Below are positions 39,170 through 51,329 of a stretch of 64,000 bases of DNA, one piece after another. The DNA is from Micromussa lordhowensis (lineage: Eukaryota > Cnidaria > Anthozoa > Scleractinia > Lobophylliidae), in contig OZ026596.1 of the NCBI GenBank assembly GCA_964020085.1, forward strand, positions 45,449,311 to 45,513,310, read 5' to 3'. Under the pieces are notes generated by a model. It was not told where the DNA came from. It did no database searches and saw nothing but the letters and a program-made list of their open reading frames with translations. A program made the translations under genes and the position numbers. How positions within the stretch are numbered: the stretch's first letter is position 1; the number at the start of each line of letters is the position of its first letter.

Positions 39170-41392
39170 AATGTGTGACTCGCATAAATAGAAATTATGT
39201 ATTTATCAATATCTGGTTGTTAGATTGGAATTTTTCTTTAAGTACCGCTCATTATTTTTATAAAAATGTTTAGTGGAACTCTTTGGAAAATCTTTTTTTT
39301 GTTGTTGTTTTTTGGACAACGTGTCATACAAGTAAGAATTAATAGTTTCCGGTAAAAATCAGTAAAAAAATAATATTGAAAGTCCCAGCCCAACTATCAG
39401 TTCTAAAAATCTTGTGATATATCAAGACATTAACGTTTTTAACAATTTTCCACAATTCAGAAATCGTCACGGTTAGCATGGATTGGTAGGTTACTAGGTG
39501 AAACCGAGTGCTCATATGGAAAGTAATCTCGGATGATTATTTTTTAGCTTATGGTGGCTTCAAGTTCTTCTCTCAAATGCAACTATAATGTTGAATCCAT
39601 AAACAAATGTTTTCCTTACTTATACCGAGAACTTCTCCACAATATTTTTCAAGAACTTGAAAACAAGACCAAGAAAATTTTTTACAGCGAATTTTTACAG
39701 TGGAACAATAAGGCTATAACTATTGAAAATTGATCTATTTTTTTCCAGATCCTGGTTCAAGTCGAAATTATACTTTTGTACAAGACGCCCTAAAGGCGAA
39801 TGGGAACTTTTCAGCTATTTTTAAAGAATCCCAAAACAAGCGCAAGGTCAAAAGAAATTATCTTCACTACGTTCAATTAATTCCTACTATTCCTTCGGAA
39901 TAAACACAACAAAAGTATTCTCACAGTAAAACACAGCTAAGAGGGTCTCTATAGGGGGAGATCCCTTTGGCGGTCGACAGTTAGGAAAAAGCCGTTTTGA
40001 CGGTGGATGGTACGACGTTTATAAAACGAAATTAAAGCGCCAATTTGGCTGTAATTTTTCATGAAAAGGTTACAATTTTGCCCATATTTGAATAATCCAA
40101 TTAGTCCTTTAATTTGTGCATTAAAAATTAAGTGTTTGGTCTTTAACTGTGTCTAATTAGCGCAATAACAATCCCTTTGTTCCCCCTAGACGTGTCAATC
40201 GCCTGCTCCCGAGGCTACAAGTTAATGAAACTGTCTGAAAAAAATATATCTATCTGATAAGGAGATATAAGGTTTTGATCACCCTTGGACTGAAGCAGTT
40301 AAATTGTAGGCGACTGCAGAAAAAAGCAAATTAATATGAACTTATCTGTAATAAGGTTTCACTGAGTGCCAGTAGTCAGCTTGTTCCAGATCCAACAGCT
40401 TGACAATCAAAGATGGCCACACTTTCTATTAGCATATCTCAGATATCTGTGTTTAACCTGGAGAAAAACGAGTAAATGTCAATCAAACAAAGTTCTTTTC
40501 GTTCCTTCAGCAAATATCCAGCAACAAATTTCTTTAATTCGCCAAAAAAAATAACACAGATAATTTCATCATGAAAAGTTATAGACTAATGTTAATCCCT
40601 GAGAATACTTACACACACATGAACACCATATGTTAACTATTTTGTTCTGATTTGCAATGTAACTTACCGTACATGCAAGTTAAAAAGAATGACAGAAACA
40701 TTAGTTCTGACGATTTTGCAGTACGCCAAGATAATTCTCTCCGTGGGGTTATAATTTTCTTCAGAAAGATACTTAATATTGTATTGATCTACCTACTACA
40801 TAAATTATATGATCACTCTTAGGTTGGAAGCACTAAACGGTAAATGGCTGCAGAAGAACCCGACAACAAACGAGTATCTTACCTTGTACCAGAGTCCAAG
40901 AGCTGTGTACATGCATTCCAAAATGGCTACACTCTCTTCAAATACATCTCAGATATCTTTTTTCAATCTGGCAAAAGAGGAGGAAGCACCAATGAATGAG
41001 TTATTTTGCTTTCAATAAGTTTAATTTTCTTTGCTATATAGTCGTGTTAGCAAGGCTAGAAAACAGCTAGCAAATCATTCTTGTCCATGCAGAGATTATA
41101 CATTCAAACGAGGCTTATCCTAGCTAATACATGTATTACTGATTTACCAAAACGTTGGTCTGCCAACCACAAAATCACAAACTGACGTGTTCAGAACTTG
41201 TTCTTACTACGCGAGGGCAATTCTCTATAACTGAAACTGATTCCCTTTCATCCTTGGCAAATGTATTGTTAATTATTTAAGATAAATCGAAATCTTAAAA
41301 TTTTAGACGACGGAAGAGAGCAAGAATTCGGCGATGGACTTAAGGCCTACTCTGGGGCCTTAAGCTGCCTAAGGTCGCCGTCGTTTATTTAA

Positions 41393-41575
41393 GCAATAGA
41401 CCACAAGTTTCTATGGGTTATAGGCTGATAAACCACGCGGGATGCTGGTAGAACTCACGAGAAAAATTTGTAAATCACGAGCCGCAGGCGAGTGGTTTAC
41501 GAATTCTTCGAGTGTTCTACCAACATCCCAAGTGGTTTATCAGCCTATAACCCATAGAAACTTGTGGTCTATTGC
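41393..41575. mobile_element. Foldback MITE with 44-bp arms
   Basis: GCAATAGACCACAAGTTTCT begins the left arm and its exact complement ends the right arm at 41575; the arms agree over 44 bp. The centre of about 95 nt is itself partly palindromic. Confidence 0.85.
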
Positions 41576-41714
41576 CTTTATATAATAACTCAGAAGACGC
41601 GCGATGTTCCCATGGGTTTACCGGCACAATAACCCATAGCTGATTGACCAATCAGAGCGCGTGCATTGATTTGGTTATGATGTAAATATTTATATATTGC
41701 AAGAGATTATGTTG

Positions 41715-41716
<2 letters not shown>

Positions 41717-41784
<68 letters not shown>
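41717..41784. repeat. (AAT)n microsatellite
   Basis: About 22 ATA/AAT units with one AAC interruption, directly adjoining a LINE 3' end, where such repeats often arise. Confidence 0.9.
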
Positions 41785-41787
<3 letters not shown>

Positions 41788-42410
41788 GATTTATATAGCG
41801 CCATATCCTTACTGCTCTATGGCGCTTTACAATACTGTATTAAAAAATAATAACTACATGAAAAAGATTATATGGATCATTAAAAAGATAATTAAGACAT
41901 AAATCACACGAAACCACAAAATATTTGAAAAAAAGGCTTTTTTGAAAAGTTAAGTCTTCAGACATTTCTTAAAAGTAGGTAAAGAAAAACCAGGCTGTCT
42001 CATATGAATGGGCAGAGCATTCCACAACCGTGGGGCAGCCACTGCGAAAGCTCTGTCACCATAAGACTTCTGAATAGACCTTGGGACAACCAGAAGAGAC
42101 TGATTGGATGCATGACCCGAGACTACGACTGGGGATATACGGTGTTAGCAAATCACTAATATAAGAAGGGGCTAAATCATTCAGAGATTTAAAAACCAAC
42201 AAGATCTTAAAAACAATGCGATGCTCCACTGGTAACCAATCGAGCTCAAAAAGTAATGGTGAAGTATGACCAAATTTAGCATAACGCTTAACAAGACGAG
42301 CGGCGCAGTTCTGTACGGACTGTAGCCTGGTACAGACTGTAGACTGGTGTTTTGGTAGTCCGTATAAAAGGGCATTCCCATTATCTAACCTGCAAGTTAT
42401 AAATGATTTT
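41785..42410 (-). mobile_element. 3' fragment of an L2/CR1-type LINE
   Basis: Read on the minus strand with frameshifts, the segment encodes pieces typical of the C-terminal end of LINE ORF2, such as a block around RAFAVAAPRLWN (about 42010-42060) and an SPLLFELDWLP-type block (about 42230-42275). It ends at the AAT microsatellite. Truncated and not functional. Confidence 0.7.
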
Positions 42411-43239
42411 AAAAGTATATGGAGAGACTGTTGCTAAGTTTAGGTTTGTATCACTCGAGTGAAATTAAGTCGCCTCAAGTCGCCTTAAGTTATCGCGACT
42501 AAAGGTCCTAGAGTAGCCTGACTTGCCCGAAATAAGATGTTGTCAGTAGTCAACTTCTGTTCGCGTCTACCAGAAAGAAACTGCAATCCACGTCACTTTC
42601 TTTAAAGAATTCTCAGTTATATCTGTGTTCAATCTGGAGAAAAGCAGAAAAGACGTAAATGAATTAATATCCAGTTGGGCAAATGTTATTACTTCGCTTA
42701 ACAATCTTACATGTTTCAGTTTTACATCTACGAACCCAGGCCATAATCTCCTCATGAAAACTTATTGTTCATTCGTACAAATCGTGAATATCCGAACTAT
42801 TTCTAAATAAATTCAGAAATAAAAAAATAAACAAACTTAACTTGTCAGTTCGGACAGTGCGAAGCGCGCGTGGGTTAGAAGTAGAATGCAAATGATTATA
42901 TCCCCCACGAGGCTCGTACAACATTAGCGTGTTCCGAGAGAACTAGAGTGAATTTAAGCGAAGTTTTCGTTTGAAAAATGTCTTTTAGGAACACCGGCTG
43001 TTTTAGAAAGTGTTTTAAGGAAATCGTCCGCAATTCCGGTTTGTTTGTCCGAGTCTTGCCTGAGTCATGACGTCACTCCCGCCCTTTGCTATTCGGCGCC
43101 ACACAAAGACAATTCCCTCTGTGTATCGTTAAGAAACCCTTACGATAAAAATTACCACAGAACATTTATTGCCAGAAGTGTGATCACTCATAAAGGCTCA
43201 AACGGTTGTTTAACGGTGAAAGTTACTTTGTGCCAGAGT

Positions 43240-43535
43240 AAGGTAAAGTCTGGATACGAACCTAGTGGCTCATCAGGCCGGAGCTTATCCCGGTTTCAGT
43301 AGCATGAAGCGACTAGGAGTATTTCTACTCCCCCCTGGATGGGATGCTAGTCCATCGCAGGGTTACCCCCAGCATCAAATTCGCTGGTACCCATTTATAC
43401 ACCTGGGTGGAGAGAGGCACTGTGAGAGTGAAGTGTCTTGCCCAAGAACACAACACAATGTCCCAGGCCAGGGCTCGAACCCGGAGCGCTCGCTCCAGAG
43501 TCGAGCGCACTAACCATGAGGCCACCGCGCCCCAC
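43240..43535 (-). mobile_element. tRNA-derived SINE with 15-bp target duplication
   Basis: On the minus strand a box A-like GTGGCCTCATGGTTAGTGCG and a box B-like GGGTTCGAGCCC occur at tRNA spacing near the 5' end, followed by a body of about 200 bp. ACTTTGTGCCAGAGT flanks it on both sides (43225-43239 and 43536-43550), the mark of retroposition. A truncated second copy lies at 49250-49505. Confidence 0.88.
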
Positions 43536-45317
43536 ACTTTGTGCCAGAGTGCACAAACAAAATCGCATTTGCTATATGGTTTTTTTAGTCACAAAGCTAG
43601 AAAATGGCAACCACATTTTGTCTGTCAACAAATTTAACATCCAAATATATAAAGCCTTAAAACACGGTTAAGTTCACGAGTAAACTAGACTTACCCGAAA
43701 TAAGATGTTGTCAATAGCAGTCACTTCACAAGCAGCATACTGAATTCCAAAATACGTTGCACTTTTTTCAAGCATATCTTAGCTGTCTGTGTTCAACCTG
43801 GAGAAATGAGAAGAAATGTCAATGAAGAAGTTATTTTCTCTGTTTTTCTCTGCTTGAGCAAATTTCCAAATTTCGTTAATTCGCCAAAAAAAAAACAATA
43901 AAGATATCTGATGTCTTGGACGACTTCTAACAAAAATGCCTTTCACTACTACGTTTTTATATTTGTAAGACCATAACTGAAGGTGAACTGAATCTCGTTA
44001 ATTATGGGAAACAATACACTCGCGAAATTCAAGAATGCCTAAACCCAAATGAAAAGTCCTACGTTACAATGTTCATAGCTGGGTCACAATTTAACATATC
44101 GAGCAAAATATCACAATATTTACTTTTTATTTTGAGATAATCCCCTCCCCCGGGTATTGATATTCTTCCTTAAGAACTACTTAAGAAAATATATCAGAAT
44201 GCTAAGGAGACATATGCGGTATGTTACGATCACTTCTGGGTTGAAGAAGTTAAACAGTAAACTACAGTAAAAGGCTGCAAAAGGAATGAGAAACTAGAAT
44301 GGACTTATCTGAAATACGATATTGAGCCAGGGTCTAAGAGCTAAACAATGCAATCCAAATTGACTACGCTTTCTTCAAATCAGTATTGCAGACATCCTGA
44401 ATTCAATCTGCAAAAAGAAGTAGACATCAACGAATTATGTTAGTTTGCTTTTACTGAGAGATAGTTTCATAGATTCTAAAAATGGTTTGAAATGACGTTT
44501 ACAGCGTAATTTCCTAATTTGCCATTTGGTTTTGTGGCAACAACTATAACAATCTTTATTCGTGTTTTACAATAACAAAATAAATACAGTAAGAAAGTTG
44601 AAAAAAGGAAAGGGCACGGCCACTTAGAAATAGCTTAAGTTAATCGAGCTAAGTGGCTGTGCCAAGCGGAAAGAAATTGCAAATGAGGCACTGGACATAA
44701 AACATTGGACATGATTTCTATTCACGCGCACATACACTATAAAGCTGGAACATAGCTATAACAATTTTGTTAGGGTAAGGACAGAAGGCTTTGTTCACCC
44801 AAGATAAACTTAGAAAAAATTTAAAATTTGGAAGTTCTGAAATTTTCGTGGAACATGACTTAACGATTTTCTTCATAGAGAACTTGGTCATGTATTGACC
44901 GAATATTTTGAAATAATAAGGAGGCATATATTCTTTTTTGAAGTGAAACCGTTAAATTAGATAAGGAAATACGATGGACTTGTCTGAAAAAATACGATCT
45001 CAACTTGTGGCCGAGGTTTCAAGCAGTAAACTGCAATCCAAAATGGTTGCACTTTTTCACAGCACACTTAGTTCTGAGCTTGAAGATAAACGAGGTAACA
45101 TCCATAATTAATTCGAAGACCAACATTTTTCTTTCATTTAGCAAATTTGTAGTCGCGCTTACATCAGCAAACTCAAGATACTCATTTTGCAGGGAGTCGC
45201 TAAACTGGCAATGACGCCTTTTGAGGTCTCCTCGAAATTTTCTGTTATATTAATTAAATTAGTCTTTTTGTACTGACTGATTATAGTAAGAATGTAATTG
45301 CAAATAACATTTTAAAA

Positions 45318-45512
45318 TAGGCCATTTCCGAATTATCTTGAGCCTCTTTCTCAGAGCGAGTCTTGGTGCTCATCCTTTCATATGAAAATGAGATTTCATT
45401 CACATGCAAATTAAACTCATTTCCATGTGAATGAAATCTCATTTTCATATGAAAGGATGGGCACCAAGACTCGCTTTGAGAAAGAGGTTAAAGGTAATTC
45501 GGAAATGGCCTA
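45318..45512. mobile_element. Foldback MITE with GGCCATTTCCGAATT ends
   Basis: TAGGCCATTTCCGAATTA at the left end pairs with TAATTCGGAAATGGCCTA at the right. Inner arms carrying CATATGAAAATGAGATTTCA are nearly perfect. The arms are about 90 bp each. TA at both ends may be the target duplication. Confidence 0.85.
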
Positions 45513-45970
45513 GTAACATTTAGTTTTGTGAATTTCGTCCTATATCAACGCAATAAATTCCCCTCTGCTGCAATGTTTCAGTTTTTACACTTCTCGCGGT
45601 GAATCGACACGGAAAGAACATATGCTAGATTTTATCACGCTTTATCCCGCTTAGAATGAACACTGGCCGTTAGACTGGAAGAAACGAGAAAACTATGATG
45701 TACTTATCTGAAATAAGATGTTGCCACAACCAGCTGGTTTCGGAGTCCGAGAAATTCACCTGTCCACAATATAGTTGCACTTTCCTTGAACTTATAAATA
45801 TCAATTCAGCCTGGAAAAAAATTACGTGAAATAAATATAGTAAGTGCAAATTGTCGAAGTTTTCGTGTTTATGTGTCCTAAAACTGTCACCGTTTTTGAA
45901 GAAAAGATTCCAGACCAAATCAGATTGACTGCTTTGGTTTGTTTCGCTTGTTTAGCTCAAGAATGGCCAC

Positions 45971-47278
45971 TTTGCATAATAGCATAAACGTCTATCGACA
46001 GGAACAATCTACTGCAACGGGCGTTTTAAAGCATATGAAACGGGCACTTAATGTGGGATACAAAACTAAAGATGAATTTTAAAAGCCACTGGAATAACTA
46101 CAGTTTGCGCTCATGAACAAAAACAGGACCGTTTTACAAATGAAACATGATATCTTTCAAAAAGCGAAATTCAACTGAGCAGCCTGGCTCCAAGAGTTCA
46201 ACAGCTAGAAATTTAACTGACATTATGGTCACATTTTGATACTTTAACCTAGAAAATGTTTGAACTCCCAAATTTCAGACGATTGTAATTCTACTCTTTT
46301 TTACCAAAGAATTTCTTATTCGAGCCCTTAAAGTATCAAACATCAATCGTCTGAAAGTCACAGGTCCGATGCTTCATCTTCCTTAATTATATTTGGCCAG
46401 AAGAAACTGAAACCAGATTTCAGGTTTTCGCGTTGTTCTCGTTAACAATAATCGATTGTATATTGTGCTCAGTTTTACTATTACGCATGTAACTAATCAG
46501 TCCAATCAGCAACACAAACGACGAAATTTCACTAATGATGAATGAACGTACTGAAGAGAACGCCATCCGAGAGCCGTTGCACAAAATCCCGCACGCTTTG
46601 ACAAATGGCCGAGGGAAGGTTTGCTTCTGTTTGCTCAGTTCAAGAATTTATTTACAACAAGAAAACAAAAATACAGCTCAAAAAACTGAACAAGATGTTA
46701 GATCGCTCGAAAGATTTTTGAAAACGAAGGACGAAGACAGGAAAATTGAATTTTTCTCAGCCGTCGATTTGAACGAATCACTCCAGCCAATTTATCATCT
46801 CCGTCAGCACTAATGATGGCACCGAGTACGATTATGGAAAAGCAGTAAAATTGCAGCTCTTGATATAAGCGATTTTGCAAAAGTGAGAGTGAAAAAGGTC
46901 GATTGTTTTCCAAAGCACCTGTACACTGAGGAAGTGTTACCGAACACTATGATATCTGCGGGACAAGCTGCTTGCACTTCAAACCAGATGTGCCACAACG
47001 AAAATAAATCTTGGCAAAGGAGCATAGAAAGTCAAACGGACTCGCCTTGTTGTGGTGTGCTTTCAAGTGAACACAATGCATGGTACGCTTACTCAGCCCC
47101 CAGGGGATTATAAAGAGGGTGAAGGCATCATTATGATGAGCAAGACTGAGTGGTTTACAGTTTGCTTCATTTGCATTTAACCTTAATTCCCAGTTTTAAT
47201 AAATTCGAATTCTTCTGTCTTAAATAGGCCCTTTGCAGGATCCGGTCACATGGTACGGAATAAATTACGCTGGGACGC
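45971..47278. other. Non-coding or decayed sequence with an unassigned ORF
   Basis: One ORF at 46535-46813 (92 aa) and an overlapping one at 46883-47113 read somewhat protein-like, with a segment DVRSLERFLKTKDEDRKIEF that faintly recalls DUF3504/Crypton-related proteins. There is no catalytic motif and the frame breaks, so at most this is a decayed remnant. Confidence 0.3.
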
Positions 47279-47379
47279 AAATGACGCAGTGGGACTTCCA
47301 AAACAAAGGAAAGTCGGGCTGGAACTCGTACCAGTCCAGCCCGACTTTCCTTTGTTTTGGAAGTCCCACTGCGTCATTT
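47279..47379. repeat. Perfect 44-bp-arm hairpin
   Basis: AAATGACGCAGTGGGACTTC begins the left arm (47279-47322); the right arm (47336-47379) is its complement, with a 13-nt loop. It may be the core of a small MITE or a recent inversion-duplication. Confidence 0.88.
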
Positions 47380-47439
47380 TGATATATTCAAGTTTTTATT
47401 TTCTTCTTGGCTACTGTTAACCAAAATATTTCAAATTTA

Positions 47440-48730
47440 GTCCAAATATGTTGAGAAGGACCATCAATAAAAGAAATGTTCTAATGTTTCTCGAGAGGTT
47501 TGACATAACGTGCAAAGATCACTTTGAATCCTTCCGATTTTTACTACATGTAATTGTCAGTATAAGTCCTTTTCGAGTCTTTTCTGGTCTTCACTTAAAA
47601 TTTGACATCAGTTAAAAGAAACCTCTTGAATATTTGGCTCTTTCTTGAATAAGAAAAGCAATAAAAGTTTCTACTCTTGCTCGAAATAGGATCAAAATCT
47701 TTGTTACCACATTTTAACTCATGTGTATTTAAAACGTTTCTATCGACGTTATGATACTTCGGTGCAGAGCAACGAACAGCAGACCACGTCAAGTAATTTA
47801 AGCCTATTGCGGGTCCCTTGTCCTTTGCTAAGGATTCCACATTGTTCCGAGAAAACATTAAATTACTGATAAGAATTACACCAGCATTACTATAATTATG
47901 ATAAGAGATCGGTTTGCCGTCTATCTATACATTACATTTATTCCAAATTATAGAATGAGAAGCTTAAGAATCCGTTCAAAAATTTCAGCGAAATTCAGAC
48001 CACCAAGGAAGGAACTCTAAATAAAAATTCGAATCAATATGATAATCATTAATATTCTAGTTGCAGTGAAAAAAACTCCAAAAGGTTTGAACAGATGTCT
48101 AAGACAGCTTTTCCATGGAGATGGCTCAGGATTGAAAATTTTCGAAATCCATGCCAATTTAAGGGACTGCAGTGGTTCAAGTCTCTAGATCAGTAAGATT
48201 TAACCCACCATAGTCAGAACTATTAATTGTAGCTCTTCTGGTTATTTTATCAGGCCCTTTCCACAAGAATTTATGTATTATCGCTCGAATCAGCGATATA
48301 AATTATGAGGGAGGTGAGAGGATAGAAAATATATATACCAAATTAGGGAGAAGATGAATTTTAATGATAGATACTTTACCAAATAAAGAGAGGCCTCTCC
48401 CGCACTGCTAATGTATTTGTTTTTAATTTCGGTCATCTTGACGTGAACGTTTCTCTGACAATACACTTCTCCGTTATAACTAAAGTGTACCCCAAGAGCG
48501 TTTACGCTTTTACACCATTTTCAAGATAGGGGTATCTCGGGGTTGTCACGGCACGAACCAATCCACGTTGCCTTTCTTTTAGTATAAGTAACCTTTAAAC
48601 CTGATAGTTTTCCAAAACGATCAAGTAATTTAAAGAGATTTTGTGCGGGGTTAAATCAGATAGAAAAGCAGTGAGGTCGTCTGCGTATTAAACAATTTTC
48701 CATTCCTCTAAATCTAATTTAGTTCATTCT
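47440..48730 (-). pseudogene. Decayed LINE reverse-transcriptase fragment
   Basis: The minus-strand frames, with many breaks, give RT-like pieces, clearest at about 48480-48700: a degraded active-site neighbourhood followed by a FGKLSGLKVTYTK-type thumb segment and a WIGSCRDN-type block. No intact ORF remains. Clade uncertain. Confidence 0.5.
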
Positions 48731-48829
48731 AGCTACTTAGTCAGTCTTCGTGCTTGACCGCATTGTTTCTAATCTTTCGTTATAACGGCTTGTATGCATA
48801 TAATCGTAAAATGTTTTACCTAGAAAATG

Positions 48830-49249
48830 GCAGGCAAATTTTGTCTGTGAACAAATTTAACATCCAAATATAAAAAGGAAGGCCCATATATAAATATGAT
48901 TAGGTTCACTAATAAAATATACTTACCTGAGATAAGCTGTTGTCAACAGCAGTCACTTCACAAGCAGCATACTGAATTCCAAAATACGTTGCGCTTTTTT
49001 CAAGCATATCTTGGCTGTCTGTGTTCAACCTGGAGAAATCAGAGGAAATGTCAATAAAGAAGTTATTTTCTTTGTTTGAGCAAATTTCCAAATTTCATTA
49101 ATTGGCCAAAAAAAAGCAATAAGACAACTGATGTCTTGGACGATTTGTAACCAAAATGCCTTTACTGCGTTTTTTATTTGAAAAACCATAACTGAAGGTG
49201 AACTGAATCTCGTTAGAATGCCTAAACCCATATGAAGTCCTACGTTATA
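48830..49249. repeat. Duplicate of the exon-like unit region at 43580-44060
   Basis: The segment around 48920-49040 matches 43680-43800 closely, including AAGCAGCATACTGAATTCCA. Direct orientation, about 5.2 kb apart: a second-level duplication of the array. Confidence 0.75.
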
Positions 49250-49505
49250 AAAGGTAAAGTCTGCATACGAGCCAAGTGGCCCATCAGGCCGGAGCTTATC
49301 CCGGTTTCCGTAGCATGAAGCGACTAGGAATATTTCTACTCCCCCCTGGATGGGATGCTAGTCCATCGCAGGGTTACCCCCAGCATTAAATTCGCCGGTA
49401 CCCATTTATACACCTGGGTGGAGAGAGGCACCGTGAGAGTGAAGTGTCTTGCCTAAGAACACAACGCAATGTCTCCGGCCAGGGATCGAACCCGGAGCGC
49501 TCGCT
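49250..49505 (-). mobile_element. Second, 5'-truncated copy of the tRNA-derived SINE
   Basis: Same body as 43240-43535 with a box B-like GGGTTCGATCCC, but it ends just upstream of it on the minus strand, so box A is missing. It interrupts a stretch that is continuous in the related sequence near 44060. Confidence 0.85.
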
Positions 49506-51014
49506 GTTAAATGGGTCACAATTTAACATAAAGAGAGGCCTCTGATTTTGTACCCTTTCCTCGGGTTCTCGTGCTGCTGCCTTAGAAGAAGAATACGAGT
49601 TTTCACATATTTTTTGGCCACATCTAATGGTTTCTCGTATCTGGCGTAGCGCAGGTTCTAATTGTTGTAATTTGCAACGATATAGATTATGTTGTAAGAC
49701 GGAATGCATCTATATCAGATGACTGACTGAGGCATCGATCCTCAATAAACTATTCACATTGAATGTCTCGTGTTAGTGTAGTCAGAACAAATCGTAACAG
49801 CTCGTTTTCTTGCTCTTTGTTTTCCCGGGGTACAAGTCGCGTCAATTAACTTGTTTCAAGTCCTCATTAGTACCTTGTTTTTACTATTCGTGTTCTTGGT
49901 CATTTTAATTGCTCACGTTTTGGTTTGAAAGCCACTGTAATGCTAGTTCAGGTAATTTCGAGCTACATCAAGACAATGCCCTTGATATTAGAAATCTTTT
50001 CTTTCCTAGTCGATTTATAAGTTACTACAATTCTCCCCAGCCCCGAATATGAGCTTAGACAACCATAAACGATTTTAATTTAGCTTAAGCTTCTGATGAA
50101 AAAGTGCTCAACTGTTGGAGTGTTGTTGTTTTTCATAGCAATATATCCATATTTCAGTAAAAGGTTACAACCTTTACGATTTTATCAGAAATTCGTCTAA
50201 GACCAATTTGGTATTACAGGGTGTAACATGTCATTTTACGCACAACTCAATGTTTCCATGGCAGCAGTGTTTTGAAGCGCAAGTTTTTTTTCAAATTGCG
50301 TTTTGTATTAACAACACTCGACTTTCATGCCGTTATCTTCGTATTTTTTAATTATAGGCTACTAGGTTACTGATTTTGATTAATTTTGAGCCTTTTTTGA
50401 TGATTTCACTCCAGTCTGATGATTTGAGAAAGCGTGATATTCCAAATGGTGGCCGTATGGATATCATGACGCAATTATCTTGTGAGTATGATGTTATCAC
50501 CTCGTGTTGCTCTCATCTCGAAAGAAATGTTGTTAAACGTACTATATACCATCTAACTTTCATCATCATTGCTTGGATATTCTTGAAGTTATGATGGGAG
50601 GGAGAAGACTTGCTCCGGTTGTAGAAAAAAGACAGGTCTGAATAGGGTTGAACGAGCATCATCCCCGGCTCACAACAAAACATTCTTAGTGTATTTCACA
50701 GATTTATTTAAAAGCTAAGAGGATGATGGCTTCCAATCTCCTTCAAGCAGGTCCTATCATATGTTTTTCGGTTCAATACCCTCAAAGGTGCACTGATTGC
50801 TCTAATGATCAGGAGAGGAGGATCATTTAATTGTTAAACATCCTGCACAACAAAAGTCTATTCCTGAAATTAAAGGCAAAACAGTCACCCCACTGGCCAT
50901 CGGCGAACACGAAAGACAAAATTTCAATCAGAAATTGGAAGATTTGCTGGACTGCATGTTCAAGTCTCCGAAATTAGGCTGTACGGTTTTCAAAGAAAGC
51001 AATCCCTAAGTCAA
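49506..51014. other. Non-coding sequence, nothing recognised
   Basis: Short chance ORFs only; no supported feature. Confidence 0.4.
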
Positions 51015-51329
51015 CTAATAAGAGCAAATTAAACTCGAGTATTTTACAGTGTTGGACAGCTCCAGAAGTTTGTCCAATAAAAATAAGAAGAGTCCTTGTG
51101 ATCTTGCGAGACGCTTTTTAGAGACAAAAAGCATGGTTTTGTCGCAATTTACTAGCAATCGATTCAAAGAAAACCATTCACCAACGGCATTTAGGTCTTC
51201 TTGTATGGTGGATTGAATAGTTTGAACGCATCTCCCGGCTAAAAATAAAGCAGTACCATCAGCATACAAGACTATTTTACAGCGATGAACTTCTTCTGGT
51301 AAATTTGACTGCATAAACGGAACAACCAA
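51015..51329 (-). pseudogene. LINE reverse-transcriptase fragment with altered active site
   Basis: 104 residues reading VLYADGTALFLAGR, where the second Asp of the RT YADD box is Gly, followed by a typical downstream block (LNAVGEWFSLNRLLVNCDKT). 5' and 3' parts are missing. A dead copy of a CR1/Jockey-like element. Confidence 0.75.

Larger units (their letters stand above)
39170..45970. repeat. Right arm of the large inverted duplication
   Basis: Reverse-complement partner of about 1250-28997 with the Polinton removed, judged from several matched stretches. Exon-like units read on the minus strand lie at about 40366-40475, 40850-41000, 42530-42650, 43680-43800, 44310-44420, 44970-45080 and 45700-45830. 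The arm has taken its own insertions: a MITE, an LINE end with AAT repeat, and a SINE. Divergence between arms is clearly visible, so the duplication is old. Confidence 0.65.

Noticed and set aside
46535..47113. Possible DUF3504/Crypton-related gene
   Set aside because: Similarity is a vague impression over one short segment; no catalytic residues and the frame is broken.
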